From Gloeobacter kilaueensis JS1 (lineage in GTDB: Bacteria; Cyanobacteriota; Cyanobacteriia; Gloeobacterales; Gloeobacteraceae): DNA of 64,000 bases. The notes under the pieces are model-generated. The model was not told the DNA's origin. It ran no database searches and saw nothing but the letters and a program-made list of their open reading frames with translations. The position numbers and the translations under genes are program-made. Below are positions 34,652 to 43,373 of the stretch, in pieces. Location of the stretch: contig NC_022600.1 of NCBI RefSeq assembly GCF_000484535.1, forward strand, positions 2,666,001-2,730,000, in the 5' to 3' direction. Within the stretch, counting starts at the first letter, position 1. Each line of letters begins with the position of its first letter.

Positions 34652-36229
34652 GTGTACAGTTTTGATTTTGGGACGAGCAACACCGTGGTCGCTCGCTGGA
34701 ACCGGGCGCTGGGCGAGGCGGAGACGCTGGCTGTGCGCGCTTTGAGCCAGCTGGAAGCGCCCTACCTCATCCCCAGCCTGCTCTACGTCGAAGATGCTGC
34801 CCGTGGCCAGGTGCTGGTCGGCCAGGAGGTGCTTGCCCGTGGCCTCGATAACCCGGCAGATCCCCGGTTTTTCAGCAACTTCAAGCGCGGCATCGGTTCA
34901 ACCGTGCAGGGCTTCATGCCCGAGATCGACGGTGTGGCGCTTGGCTTCGAGAAAGTTGGGCTCTGGTTTTTACAGCGGGTGATAAAGGCGCTGAGCGAGC
35001 AGGACGCGCCGGTGGAGGACGTGGTCTTCACTGTGCCGGTCAACAGCTTCGAGGTCTATCGGCAGTGGCTCCTCGAAAGCTCCAGCGACCTTGCGGCGGC
35101 ACGTATTCAGCTTATCGACGAATCGACCGCCGCCGCCCTCGGTTACGGCCTGGAGCAGGGGGAGACGGTCCTGGTCATCGACTTTGGGGGCGGGACGCTG
35201 GATCTGTCGCTGGTGCAACCGGCGGCGATCGAGGAGGCCGCCGACGGCTTTCTCATCAAGTGGGGCCGCAAGATCTTTAGCGGCAAAGAAAAGGCCCGCA
35301 CCCCGACCGCCCGCGTCCTTGCCAAGGTAGGCCGCAACCTGGGCGGGATGGACATCGACACCTGGCTTGCCGATAGCCTCGCCCGCCAGCAGAAATTGCC
35401 CAGCGGCGCTTTGCTGCAGCGGGTGGCCGAGAGGCTTAAAATCCGGCTTTCGAGTGCCGAGACGGCAACGGAAGTGTACTTCGACGAGGACAGCCTGCGC
35501 ACCGCCAGGATCACCCTCGATCGCGAGCAACTGGAGGCGCTACTTACCGCGCGCGGTTTTTTTGGCCAGCTCGACGAGAGCCTGGATCAACTCCTGCAGC
35601 AGGCCCGTCGCCGCGATCTCGATATAGCGAATATCGACGCGGCAATTCTAGTAGGTGGTAGCTGCCGCATCCCGGCGGTCCAGCAGTGGGCCATCCGGCA
35701 ACTGGGGGCTGAGCGGGTGCGCAGCGAACGGGTCTTCGAGGCCGTCGCCCACGGGGCGCTGAGAGTCGGGCGCGGCCTGCAGGTCGAAGATTTTCTTTAC
35801 CACGGCTACGGCGTGCGCTACTGGGATCACCGCCGCTCGCGCCACGGCTGGCACCCGCTATTTAAGGCAGGCCAGGCGTATCCGACCGGCAATCCGCTGG
35901 AGCTGGTACTGGGCGCTTCGGTCTCCAACCAGCCAAATATCGAACTGGTAATCGGTGAATTGGGCGACGGCAGCGACAGCGCCGAAGTTTTCTTTGAGAA
36001 CGGGCGGCTCACCCTGCGCGCCAGTACTGCCGAGCAGGCGGTCCGGCCCCTCAACGACTCCGACGAGGGCCGGGTGATTGCCCAACTGGAGCCGCCCGGC
36101 TTTCCGGGGCGCGACCGGGTAAAGGTGCAGTTGCGCATCGACGCCCAGCGCCAGCTGCGGATCACCGTCGAAGACCTCGAGACCCGGCGGACGCTGATGA
36201 GCGATCAGCCGGTCATCGAATTGCGCTAG
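34652..36229 (+). CDS. Hsp70/DnaK-like protein, non-canonical
   Basis: This Hsp70-family ATPase has about 525 residues. The phosphate-1 motif FDFGTSNTVVARW, phosphate-2 VLVIDFGGGTLDLSLV, and the adenosine-motif region AILVGGSCRIPAVQQWA are clear. The C-terminal 150 residues are a shortened beta substrate-binding domain without the helical lid seen in DnaK. The start is uncertain: GTG at 34652 begins the domain, while TTGs at 34637 and 34589 would add residues and none has a strong Shine-Dalgarno. Two GNAT acetyltransferase genes follow. The client is unknown. Confidence 0.82.
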   Translation: MYSFDFGTSNTVVARWNRALGEAETLAVRALSQLEAPYLIPSLLYVEDAARGQVLVGQEVLARGLDNPADPRFFSNFKRGIGSTVQGFMPEIDGVALGFEKVGLWFLQRVIKALSEQDAPVEDVVFTVPVNSFEVYRQWLLESSSDLAAARIQLIDESTAAALGYGLEQGETVLVIDFGGGTLDLSLVQPAAIEEAADGFLIKWGRKIFSGKEKARTPTARVLAKVGRNLGGMDIDTWLADSLARQQKLPSGALLQRVAERLKIRLSSAETATEVYFDEDSLRTARITLDREQLEALLTARGFFGQLDESLDQLLQQARRRDLDIANIDAAILVGGSCRIPAVQQWAIRQLGAERVRSERVFEAVAHGALRVGRGLQVEDFLYHGYGVRYWDHRRSRHGWHPLFKAGQAYPTGNPLELVLGASVSNQPNIELVIGELGDGSDSAEVFFENGRLTLRASTAEQAVRPLNDSDEGRVIAQLEPPGFPGRDRVKVQLRIDAQRQLRITVEDLETRRTLMSDQPVIELR

Positions 36230-36250
36230 TAGTTTGCAGGGGCGAACGCG

Positions 36251-36775
36251 ATGAACCTGGAAGTCCACCCGCTATTGCCCGACGAGGCCGAGGCCGAACT
36301 GGACGCCCTCGCTGCGATCTTGATCGATGTCGTGGCCGGGGGCTCCTCGGTGAGCTTCGTGGCCCCCCTCTCACCCGCAAGCGCCCGCGCCTTCTGGCAA
36401 AAATTACTTCCTCCGATCCGACAGGAGCAGATCCTGCTTCTCGGTGCCCGCCGGGACGATCAACTGGTGGGCACCGTCCAGTTGCGCCTGGACACACCGC
36501 CCAACCAGCCCCACCGGGCCGAGGTGGCCAAGTTGCTCGTCCATCGTCAGGCCCGGCGGCTGGGCCTGGGCCGCCGCTTGATGGAGACGCTGGAAGTATT
36601 GGCCCGCAAGCACGGACGGCACCTGCTCACCCTCGATACCGAGTCCGGTAGTCCCGCCGAATTTCTCTACCGCTCCCTGGGCTATCAGGTATCCGGGATC
36701 ATCCCGCGCTACGCCCTCTGCGCTGACGGCACCAGGCTGTGCGACACGACAATTTACTACAAGTGGCTGGAGTAA
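36251..36775 (+). CDS. GNAT-family N-acetyltransferase
   Basis: This 174-residue GNAT protein has the acetyl-CoA-binding motif A VAKLLVHRQARRLGLGRRLMETL and the motif B region LLTLDTESGSPAEFLYRSLGY. It ends with the DTTIYYKWL strand typical of small-molecule or phosphinothricin-type acetyltransferases. The gene begins 21 bp after the Hsp70-like gene and may share its transcript. The acceptor substrate is unknown. Confidence 0.87.
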   Translation: MNLEVHPLLPDEAEAELDALAAILIDVVAGGSSVSFVAPLSPASARAFWQKLLPPIRQEQILLLGARRDDQLVGTVQLRLDTPPNQPHRAEVAKLLVHRQARRLGLGRRLMETLEVLARKHGRHLLTLDTESGSPAEFLYRSLGYQVSGIIPRYALCADGTRLCDTTIYYKWLE

Positions 36776-36791
36776 GACTGAAAACCTGCTT

Positions 36792-37274
36792 GTGGATGAG
36801 GCTCTTGTGGTGGTGTTCCTTTACGAAGTTCGAGAATGCCTTCCTGAAGGTTTTGAAGCTTTGCTGACTGACAGCCTTAACGATGGCTATCAGTTTCTCC
36901 AACGGCTCAAAGATGAATGGTTCTCTGGAGCGAACTGCTTTGCGCGACCTGGCGAATGTTTAAGAGCTGCTTGCGAAGAAGATCGATTGATCGGTATCGG
37001 CGGGATCAATATCGATCCTTATTTGAATGACCCGACCAGAGGCCGTATTCGACACCTTTATGTGCATTCAAACTTCCGGCGCAAAAGTGTTGCATCGCTA
37101 ATTCTTAGAACCTTAGAAAAGGATGCCGTGTGCCATTTCCATACGCTGACTTTGCGCACGAACAATCCAGAAGCCGACCTGTTTTATCTGAAACTGGGTT
37201 TTCTCAGGGTTCAAGGCCATTCTTTTGTTACGCACCAAAAGGTTCTGGGGTCACTCGATCCCCGTGTTTCCTAA
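36792..37274 (+). CDS. GNAT-family N-acetyltransferase, lower G+C
   Basis: This is a 160-residue GNAT protein with GIGGINIDPYLNDPTRGRIRH, RHLYVHSNFRRKSVASLILR as motif A and NNPEADLFYLKLGF as motif B. The GTG start at 36792 is the best available. Its base composition is lower in G+C than the preceding acetyltransferase gene and its codon use differs, which suggests separate, later acquisition. It is 16 bp from that gene. Confidence 0.78.
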   Translation: MDEALVVVFLYEVRECLPEGFEALLTDSLNDGYQFLQRLKDEWFSGANCFARPGECLRAACEEDRLIGIGGINIDPYLNDPTRGRIRHLYVHSNFRRKSVASLILRTLEKDAVCHFHTLTLRTNNPEADLFYLKLGFLRVQGHSFVTHQKVLGSLDPRVS

Positions 37275-37480
37275 AGGGCAGAGATACAAAAGGGCCGCGA
37301 GGCCAATCTGGGCGGCGGCCTCACCAAGAAAGCCGGCTGTGTCTGCCGCCGGTCGAGCCGCTACGCCAGAGCGGATCCCATCATCACTGACATTCAACCG
37401 TGGAGTGAACCAATGATGAGGTGCATTGGGCCGATTGCTCAGGGCGGCAGTCTGACTATGTCGCTTCTTAACTGGACCCT
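37275..37480. other. Intergenic region
   Basis: This gap between convergent genes has GC-rich local repeats (GGCCGCGAGGCC and a GGCGGCGGCC/GCCGCC pairing). A minus-strand frame through it (37251-37892) has no credible start or homology. I see no RNA gene here. Confidence 0.5.
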
Positions 37481-38503
37481 TCACCCCCGGCTCGCGACGG
37501 CGGGGATGCTTCGCTCTGTGAGCAGTTCTTCGACCAGTGGCGCTACCCAACCGGCGGCGGCCTCTAAAAAAGCCGGGTCGTCGTTGAGGCAGTCCAGGCG
37601 CGTGCAGGGGATAGCTTTTTGCTCGAAGCGCTGCATGATCGCCTCGACATCGAGGATCGTCTCGTGATTCTCTGTGACAAAGCCGATCGGGCAGAAGACC
37701 AGAGTGCCGGCTCCGATCGCAAGCAGGTTGCGCGCCGCCTGGGCCACGTCGGGGATCGTCCAGCGGCCCGGTGTCTCGTGGTTGAGCCAGCCGATCGACA
37801 CGAGCGGATAGCGGCAGATCAGTCGTTCGCGCACCCGCTCGTAGAGAAACTGACTCTCCTCGATACCGGTGGTAAAACCGTTGGCTTCGCACGGGCAGCC
37901 GTGGTTGATGAGCACCACGCCGATGCGCGAGGGCTGGTGCCGGGCGCTGAGCCGGGCGAGATGGCTCTCGATGTGGCCTGCGAGGCGAGTGTGGTAATCC
38001 GCCTTGTCATAAAACGAGGGCAAATAGCGCAGGTGATCCACCCAGCGCTCCTCGGCGGCGAGGGCTTCGTTTATTTGTTGCAGCGCCAGGCCGCTCGTAA
38101 AGATTGAATCGACGACCAGAAGCGGATAGACGAGTAGACGCCGAAAACCCTGGGCGCGGATGCGGGCAAGCACCTGATCGGGCAGATCGCCCTCGCAGAA
38201 GTTGAACGTCTTGAAGACCCTCACCCGTTCACCGAAGCGGCTGTGCAACTGCGCTTCGATTCCGGCGCGCTGGGCTTCAAAGAAGGCGTTGTGGGGCGAA
38301 CGAAAGTTATCGCGTCCAGCCCACTCCTTTGTGTCCTTGCGCGCCAGGGTTCTGGCGAGCAGGCGAAAACCGAATTCGGGAATTTTGAGAAACTTGGCCG
38401 CCAACAGCCGGAGCGCCAGCTCGTTGTAGGAGGCAAAATCGCGGTACTGCTCGACCTCACCGTAGCCGACCAGCAAAACAGCCACCCGCTCGTGATTGTC
38501 CAA
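37481..38503 (-). CDS. Ferrochelatase-family protein (divergent)
   Basis: This 340-residue protein aligns in outline with class II chelatases. It opens with VAVLLVGYGEVEQY and has the candidate catalytic His in VVLINHGCPCEANG, where ordinary ferrochelatase has SAHSLP. It keeps the metal-site Glu pattern FCPIGFVTENHETILDVE near the C-terminus. It would insert a metal into a tetrapyrrole or act on a related substrate. The altered His motif and several lost family blocks make a ferrochelatase-like paralogue more likely than the main HemH. The chlorophyll-binding tail seen in many cyanobacterial HemH proteins is absent. Confidence 0.7.
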   Translation of the reverse strand: MDNHERVAVLLVGYGEVEQYRDFASYNELALRLLAAKFLKIPEFGFRLLARTLARKDTKEWAGRDNFRSPHNAFFEAQRAGIEAQLHSRFGERVRVFKTFNFCEGDLPDQVLARIRAQGFRRLLVYPLLVVDSIFTSGLALQQINEALAAEERWVDHLRYLPSFYDKADYHTRLAGHIESHLARLSARHQPSRIGVVLINHGCPCEANGFTTGIEESQFLYERVRERLICRYPLVSIGWLNHETPGRWTIPDVAQAARNLLAIGAGTLVFCPIGFVTENHETILDVEAIMQRFEQKAIPCTRLDCLNDDPAFLEAAAGWVAPLVEELLTERSIPAVASRG

Positions 38504-38573
38504 TGAATCCCTCTTGAATCGCTGTCAGTCGTCCTCCAGGTTACTATCCCCAGAGGAGGGATTGGTCCGCCAG

Positions 38574-39113
38574 ATGCCAGAAAAACTGCTCCTCGTCGTT
38601 CCTGGAGACCAGAGTTCTGCTCTAAAGCGCTGGGCGACAGAGCAATTTTGCGCAGCGCTGGCGGTGCCGTACCGTTGCCTGCCTGCCTGCAAAGCGCCCT
38701 ACTTACCGGGGGCGATTCGTTCACTGATTGCCGAAGCCGGGTGTCCGGTTTTGATCGTTGCCTTCAGCGCCGGGGTGGTCGGTGTGGCGGCGGCCCTGGG
38801 TGCGGACTGGCCGCGCCGCAAACGTATCCAGATCGAGGCGGTAATCGCGATCGACGGCTGGCTGGTGCCCCTGTTTCACCAGCTACCTGTCTACCGGATG
38901 AGCCACGACGACTTTACCCACCGAACCTGCCGGCCCTTCGGCGGCATGAACCGAAGCAACTTCTGGGCCGATCCTGCTGTGCCGCACCTGGAACTGTGGG
39001 CCGCCCCCAACCGTACCCAGGGCTGGCAGGAGGATCACCGCAGCGGTGAGCGCACGCGCACCACTGCCCTCGGCTTTCTTGCCGCCCGCCTGGCAGAGCA
39101 TGGTTTCTTGTAA
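38574..39113 (+). CDS. Alpha/beta-hydrolase-like conserved hypothetical
   Basis: This 179-residue protein starts with a strand (KLLLVVPGDQ) and has a nucleophile-elbow-like VLIVAFSAGVVG, followed by AVIAIDGWLVPL, as in small esterase or thioesterase folds. A clear Asp/His completion is not evident, though a His lies in the SHDDFTHRT stretch. The frame opens at 38496, but the ATG at 38574 seems the best start. An AGGAGG 14 bp upstream is rather distant. It is divergent from the ferrochelatase-family gene. Confidence 0.65.
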   Translation: MPEKLLLVVPGDQSSALKRWATEQFCAALAVPYRCLPACKAPYLPGAIRSLIAEAGCPVLIVAFSAGVVGVAAALGADWPRRKRIQIEAVIAIDGWLVPLFHQLPVYRMSHDDFTHRTCRPFGGMNRSNFWADPAVPHLELWAAPNRTQGWQEDHRSGERTRTTALGFLAARLAEHGFL

Positions 39114-39239
39114 AAAAATTGCAAAGCAAACACCAGTTCCACTGCGGGGTTCGTTCCTGTTGCCGCTCCTGACCCGGCAAAAGGCGATCCGACTTTTAGA
39201 GTTCGGGTATACCTTTGTACCAGAGCGGAGGAATATCGA

Positions 39240-39644
39240 ATGAAAGCGCCAATAACTGCAAGCTTGATTGCTGCGCTGATGCTGAGCGGCCCTGTTCTGG
39301 CTCAAAGCAACACTGCACCGGTGGCGGGCGGAGAGTTGATCGGTGTCCAGACGAGCGCTGAAGTGCTGCTGGCGACAGGCTACCGGGCCTCGAAGCTGCT
39401 CGGTGCCACCGTCGTCAACACCAAGGGCGATAAAGTCGGCAAGGTAGAGGACTTTCTTGTCAGCCCCAAAGAAAAGGTGACCGTGGCCATTCTCGATGTC
39501 GGCGGTTTTTTGGGTATCGGCGCTCACCGGGTCGCGATCGCTGCCGATCGATTAGAAGTGGCACCTAAGGGCGAGAAGGTGGTTCTGCCTGGAGCGACCA
39601 AGGATGCCCTCAAGGCGCTGCCTGAATTCAAATGGGCCAGATAG
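39240..39644 (+). CDS. Exported PRC-barrel domain protein
   Basis: This 134-residue protein starts with a signal peptide (LIAALMLSGPVLAQS) and continues with a PRC-barrel domain: KLLGATVVNTKGDKVGKVED, VAILDVGGFLGIGAHRVAI and a C-terminal AALK-type tail. PRC barrels are small beta folds found in photosynthetic reaction-centre subunits, RimM and many periplasmic proteins. A GGAGG lies just ahead of the ATG. The role is unknown. Confidence 0.85.
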   Translation: MKAPITASLIAALMLSGPVLAQSNTAPVAGGELIGVQTSAEVLLATGYRASKLLGATVVNTKGDKVGKVEDFLVSPKEKVTVAILDVGGFLGIGAHRVAIAADRLEVAPKGEKVVLPGATKDALKALPEFKWAR

Positions 39645-39706
39645 GCTAAAGCCGTGCGCTACCGAAGCTCTGGGCAAGGGCTTCGGAAGAGTCTGACCCG
39701 CTCGTT

Positions 39707-40753
39707 TTATTTGCGCGCCTCAAAGACGAGGTTGAAGGGCGTGGAGGCTGCCCGACGAAAATGGCTGAAACCGGCCTGCGCAAAAATGTCCCGCAGCCGG
39801 GCCTCTCCGGCCTGGGCACCCAGGGCGAGGCCGACTTCCTGAGATAGCGAGTTGGGGGTGCAGACGAACGTTGAAACCGCGTAGTACATCCGACCAACCG
39901 GGTTGGTGTTCTCCTCAAGCTGGTCGCCCGCGAAAGGTTCCACCAGCAGAACCGTTCCATCCGGCTTCAAAGTCCGGTGCGCGTGCTGAGCTGCCCCCAG
40001 AGGATCGCCCAGATCGTGCAGACAGTCAAAAAAGCAGATCAGATCGTAGCTTTGATCGGCGTAGTCCTTGGCTGTCGCCTGCTCGAAGGATACCCGCTCG
40101 GCCACCCCACCGTCGGCGGCCCGTTGCTTCGCTGTGGCAATAGAAGGGCCGTGGTAGTCGAAGCCAAAAAAGTGGGTTGCCGGGTAGGACTGCGCCATCA
40201 GCACCGTCGATGCCCCGTGTCCGCAGCCTATATCCGCCACTACAGCGCCAGCTTCCAGCTTGGGAACCACACCTTCGAGGCTGGGCAGCCATTCGGCCAC
40301 CAGATGGGAGCGGTAGCCGGGCCGGAAGAAGCGCTCGGTGCCCTTGAACATACAGGGGTGGTGCTCTCCCCAGGCAAGGCCGCCGTCGCCGCGCATCGCA
40401 GCGACGATCTTGTCCTTGTCGAGATACAGGGCCGCGAGCACCACCGCTCCGCCCGCCACGTAGACCGGCGAATCCTCGATCGCGAGCGCCAGTGCCTGCT
40501 CCGGCGGCAAACGAAAACGTCCCTCCTCGTGCTCCAGATAACCCGCCGCCGCGTTGGCGCTCAGCCACTCCCGCACCAACCGGGCGTTGCAGCCGGTCGC
40601 ACCCGCAAGTTGCTCAGGGGTCAGCGCAAGGCCGTCGGCCATAGCGCGGTACAATCCCAGTTCTTCGCCGAGAATAACGTTTGCCATCATCGCTGCACCG
40701 CCCATATCGGCAACCAGCCGGCCCATAAATGCGTGCAGTTTGGCCTCATCCAT
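39707..40753 (-). CDS. SAM-dependent methyltransferase with N-terminal winged helix
   Basis: This 348-residue protein has an N-terminal winged-helix region (ALTPEQLAGATGCNARLVREWL, about residues 40-61, given here only to mark it) and a Rossmann methyltransferase domain with motif I VVADIGCGHGASTVLMA. FDCLHDLGDP is the acidic catalytic region. This layout is that of a widespread Rv2258c-type family. The ATG at 40753 follows GGAGG, whereas a longer frame to 40903 lacks support. The substrate is unknown. The gene lies next to an FAD monooxygenase on the same strand, so the two could share a natural-product or detoxification role. Confidence 0.85.
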   Translation of the reverse strand: MDEAKLHAFMGRLVADMGGAAMMANVILGEELGLYRAMADGLALTPEQLAGATGCNARLVREWLSANAAAGYLEHEEGRFRLPPEQALALAIEDSPVYVAGGAVVLAALYLDKDKIVAAMRGDGGLAWGEHHPCMFKGTERFFRPGYRSHLVAEWLPSLEGVVPKLEAGAVVADIGCGHGASTVLMAQSYPATHFFGFDYHGPSIATAKQRAADGGVAERVSFEQATAKDYADQSYDLICFFDCLHDLGDPLGAAQHAHRTLKPDGTVLLVEPFAGDQLEENTNPVGRMYYAVSTFVCTPNSLSQEVGLALGAQAGEARLRDIFAQAGFSHFRRAASTPFNLVFEARK

Positions 40754-40912
40754 GACCTGCGCCCCTCCAAGATCGGGTTTATCGATCTCGTAGGTCGCTG
40801 GAGCTTCTGTTATGCGTCTCTTGCAAAGTTCTGGAGTGTACAGGCCGTCGTAGCCCGCCGGATTACAACGCTCAAAGACACTCCCGGCAGGGTGATCCTC
40901 CAAGCCGGTGTG

Positions 40913-42376
40913 CTAAGCCGCAGCGGGCGGTCCGAACCAGGTGGCCAGTGCGTCAGCGAGGCCCAGGCCAGTTGCGTCTCCCACCCAGGCCACATACCCG
41001 TCGGGTCGAATCAGCACGGCGGCGGGAGCAGTGACCGCCTCGACGACCGGCAGCTCCCACGTACCGGCGTACCTGGCGTCGATTGAGCGAACCCGACCTG
41101 ACCAGGGAGCAAGGTCGAGGCTGCCGGGCTCACCGAGGTTGAGAAACACTGGCCGGGCATCGTGCAGCAGAGTGAAGACCCGCAGCGGGCCGTCGGCACT
41201 CACCAGATCGAGATCCGGCATCCGGCGTCCGAGCAGCGGATGCCCTGCGCCGAGGTCGTAATGAATGCCCAGGCCGGACATCTCTGCAGCCAACCGTCTG
41301 CGGGGCTCCTCCATGCTGAGGAACTCGCAAACGTAGTCGCTCAGAGCTTTGGTGCGGTCGTCTGGGCGGCGAAGCGCGATCTGCGCCATCGTGTTGCGCA
41401 GCAACCGAGCAGCGACCGGGTGGCGCTCGGCGTGATAGGTATCGAGGAGGCTCGCCGGTGCTGTCCGCTTTACTACCTGGGCGAGCTTCCATCCCAGATT
41501 CACCGCATCCTGCACGCCGATGTTGAGGCCCTGTCCACCCAGCGGAGGGTGGACGTGGGCAGCGTCGCCCGCCAGCAGAATCCGTCTGTCGCGGTAGGCT
41601 GCAGCCTGCCGGGTTCTGTCGGTGAACCTGGAGATCCAGGTGGGGCTGTGGATTCCGTAATCGGTTCCGTATATGGCGATGAGCGCCTCGCGAAGATCGA
41701 TCAAGGTGGGCTCGGTCACAGCTCCTATCTGCTCCTCCAGCACGATCCGCACCCGGTCTCCGTCCTCCGCCCTGCCGATTGCATGGGTACCACGGGCGTC
41801 GTGGCGAAAACCCCAGGCCGGCTCCTCGACCACCTCGACCTCGGCGATGAGCCAGCTCGTCGTCGGGTCCCATCCCAAAAACTCGATGCCGGCTGCCTTG
41901 CGGATCAGGCTGCGTCCTCCGTCGCACCCGACGAGATAATCCGCCCGCAACGACCGGCCACAGGACAGTTCAACCTCGACAACGGCGGCGTCCTGCCCGA
42001 AACCTGTCACTTCCCGTCCCCGATAGATTGGTACCGCCAGCTCGCCCACCCAGCCCGCCAGGATGCGCTCGATGTGTTTTTGCCCGAGCCCGAGCAGATA
42101 GTTATGCCGGGTGGGAAAGTCGCTGATGTCCAGAGAATGTCCGGCGAACCGCACGACCGGATAGACCGTTCCCTGGGAGAGGAACCGATCCGCGATCCCG
42201 CGTTGATCGAAAACCTCGATGGTGCGGGTGTGCAGGCCGCCTGCGCGTGCGCCGACGAGATCCTGATCGGTGCGCCGCTCGACAATGGCGACATCGACGC
42301 CCGCCAGCGCCAGTTCGCCCGCCAGCATCAGCCCTGTCGGACCTCCTCCGGCGATCACCACTGCATGTTCAGCCAT
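40913..42376 (-). CDS. FAD-dependent aromatic hydroxylase-like monooxygenase
   Basis: This 487-residue flavoprotein monooxygenase of the PHBH/rifampicin-monooxygenase type has the N-terminal FAD motif VIAGGGPTGLMLAGELA, the DG-like motif DYLVGCDGGRSLIRK and the second FAD motif RILLAGDAAHVHPPLGGQGLN. The C-terminal thioredoxin-like domain is also present. These enzymes hydroxylate aromatic or polyketide substrates with NAD(P)H. The ATG at 42376 follows GGAGG. The methyltransferase gene follows in the same direction. Confidence 0.9.
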   Translation of the reverse strand: MAEHAVVIAGGGPTGLMLAGELALAGVDVAIVERRTDQDLVGARAGGLHTRTIEVFDQRGIADRFLSQGTVYPVVRFAGHSLDISDFPTRHNYLLGLGQKHIERILAGWVGELAVPIYRGREVTGFGQDAAVVEVELSCGRSLRADYLVGCDGGRSLIRKAAGIEFLGWDPTTSWLIAEVEVVEEPAWGFRHDARGTHAIGRAEDGDRVRIVLEEQIGAVTEPTLIDLREALIAIYGTDYGIHSPTWISRFTDRTRQAAAYRDRRILLAGDAAHVHPPLGGQGLNIGVQDAVNLGWKLAQVVKRTAPASLLDTYHAERHPVAARLLRNTMAQIALRRPDDRTKALSDYVCEFLSMEEPRRRLAAEMSGLGIHYDLGAGHPLLGRRMPDLDLVSADGPLRVFTLLHDARPVFLNLGEPGSLDLAPWSGRVRSIDARYAGTWELPVVEAVTAPAAVLIRPDGYVAWVGDATGLGLADALATWFGPPAAA

Positions 42377-42423
42377 AGCCGCCCTCCAGGCCAGAACCTT
42401 GTGCTTATTTGGCTCGGTCAACT

Positions 42424-42807
42424 CTAGTTGGACGCGGAACCCTGTTCGATGAGGGGGTTGGTGGCAAACAAAAATTCTGCCACCGGTTTGCCGCCCAGCA
42501 GGTGCTCCTGCAATACCCGCTCCAGCACCTCAGCCGTAGCGTTGCGGTACCAGTAACCGCCGGGATAGACCAGCAGAATCGGACCGTCCTGGCAGACGCG
42601 CAGGCAGTTGGCCTTGGTGCGGAAGATCGCCACCCCGCCCCGGTCCAGCCCCAGTTCTTTGAGGCGGCTTTTAAGATAATTCCAGGCTTCCAGACCGACA
42701 GCCTTCTCGCAGCAGAGGGGTTTGCTCTGATCGGCGCACAAAAGAAGATGCCACTTGTACTGGCCGATAGCGAGTTCTGCAGCGACGGCGGCAAGATCCT
42801 GACTCAT
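42424..42807 (-). CDS. Thioredoxin-fold [2Fe-2S] ferredoxin-like protein
   Basis: This 127-residue protein has the thioredoxin-like [2Fe-2S] ferredoxin fold. The cluster Cys are visible in HLLLCADQSKPLCC and NCLRVCQDGP, and the following PILLVYPGGYWY is characteristic of this cyanobacterial family. It would carry electrons, and its partners are unknown. It is 24 bp from the membrane protein gene on the same strand. Confidence 0.87.
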   Translation of the reverse strand: MSQDLAAVAAELAIGQYKWHLLLCADQSKPLCCEKAVGLEAWNYLKSRLKELGLDRGGVAIFRTKANCLRVCQDGPILLVYPGGYWYRNATAEVLERVLQEHLLGGKPVAEFLFATNPLIEQGSASN

Positions 42808-42831
42808 GCTCCGGGGATGGAACGACTGGAT

Positions 42832-43266
42832 CTAGCGTATCCGCACCGGCGAGCGGGAGGGGGTGAGCGGCTGGGGAGCGCAGAAGGTAGGCAGGCCCCC
42901 GTTGCCGCCCGCCCGCGAGAGCAGCACGAACAGCACCAACAGCAACCCGGCATAGAGCAACTGGATGAGGCCCACCGGAACGGAGGGCAGCGCCAGGGCC
43001 GTACAGCGCGAGACCAGCCAGCCGGCCTCACCGATAGCGACCCCCAGCCAGAGCAACCGGGCCACGAAGCTGCCCATCTGGATCATCGCTGAGCTGACGG
43101 CGATGACCAGGATCATCCGGTCGAGGTACTGCCAGACGCTCGCCCCATTCAAAGTCAGGCTCAGCACCACGCACAGCAGAGCGTAGACAGCGACGTGCAG
43201 CAGGATCGCGAGCCAGGAGAGGCTCAAACAGCGCCACTGGGCAGCCAGAAGACTACGAAAACCCAT
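42832..43266 (-). CDS. Hypothetical integral membrane protein
   Basis: This 144-residue protein has about four hydrophobic spans (LAILLHVAVYALLCVVLS, MILVIAVSSAMIQMGSFVA, WLVSRCTALALPSVPVG, LLYAGLLLVLFVLLS). The C-terminal tail is Pro- and Ser-rich. I do not recognise a family. It may be co-transcribed with the thioredoxin-fold ferredoxin gene. Confidence 0.7.
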   Translation of the reverse strand: MGFRSLLAAQWRCLSLSWLAILLHVAVYALLCVVLSLTLNGASVWQYLDRMILVIAVSSAMIQMGSFVARLLWLGVAIGEAGWLVSRCTALALPSVPVGLIQLLYAGLLLVLFVLLSRAGGNGGLPTFCAPQPLTPSRSPVRIR

Positions 43267-43373
43267 CAACCACTCCGGGAGGCAACCTGCAATCCAGCGT
43301 CTCGCCCGCTGGGCGAGTTCAGCATCTTAAGGGCAATGGTACCTCCTGGATCGGCCTCTGACACACAATCGCT

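Noticed and set aside
33244-34665. 473-residue open frame on the plus strand
   Set aside because: It runs antisense to AguA, DUF2239 and the gap between them, all of which have recognisable protein motifs on the minus strand. Its own translation has no family resemblance.
37251-37892. 213-residue minus-strand frame
   Set aside because: Overlaps the ferrochelatase-family gene in another frame and has no start signal. The part outside that gene is also unsupported.
41162-42427. 421-residue plus-strand frame opposite the FAD monooxygenase
   Set aside because: Shadow of a clear flavoprotein gene. No start signal or motif.
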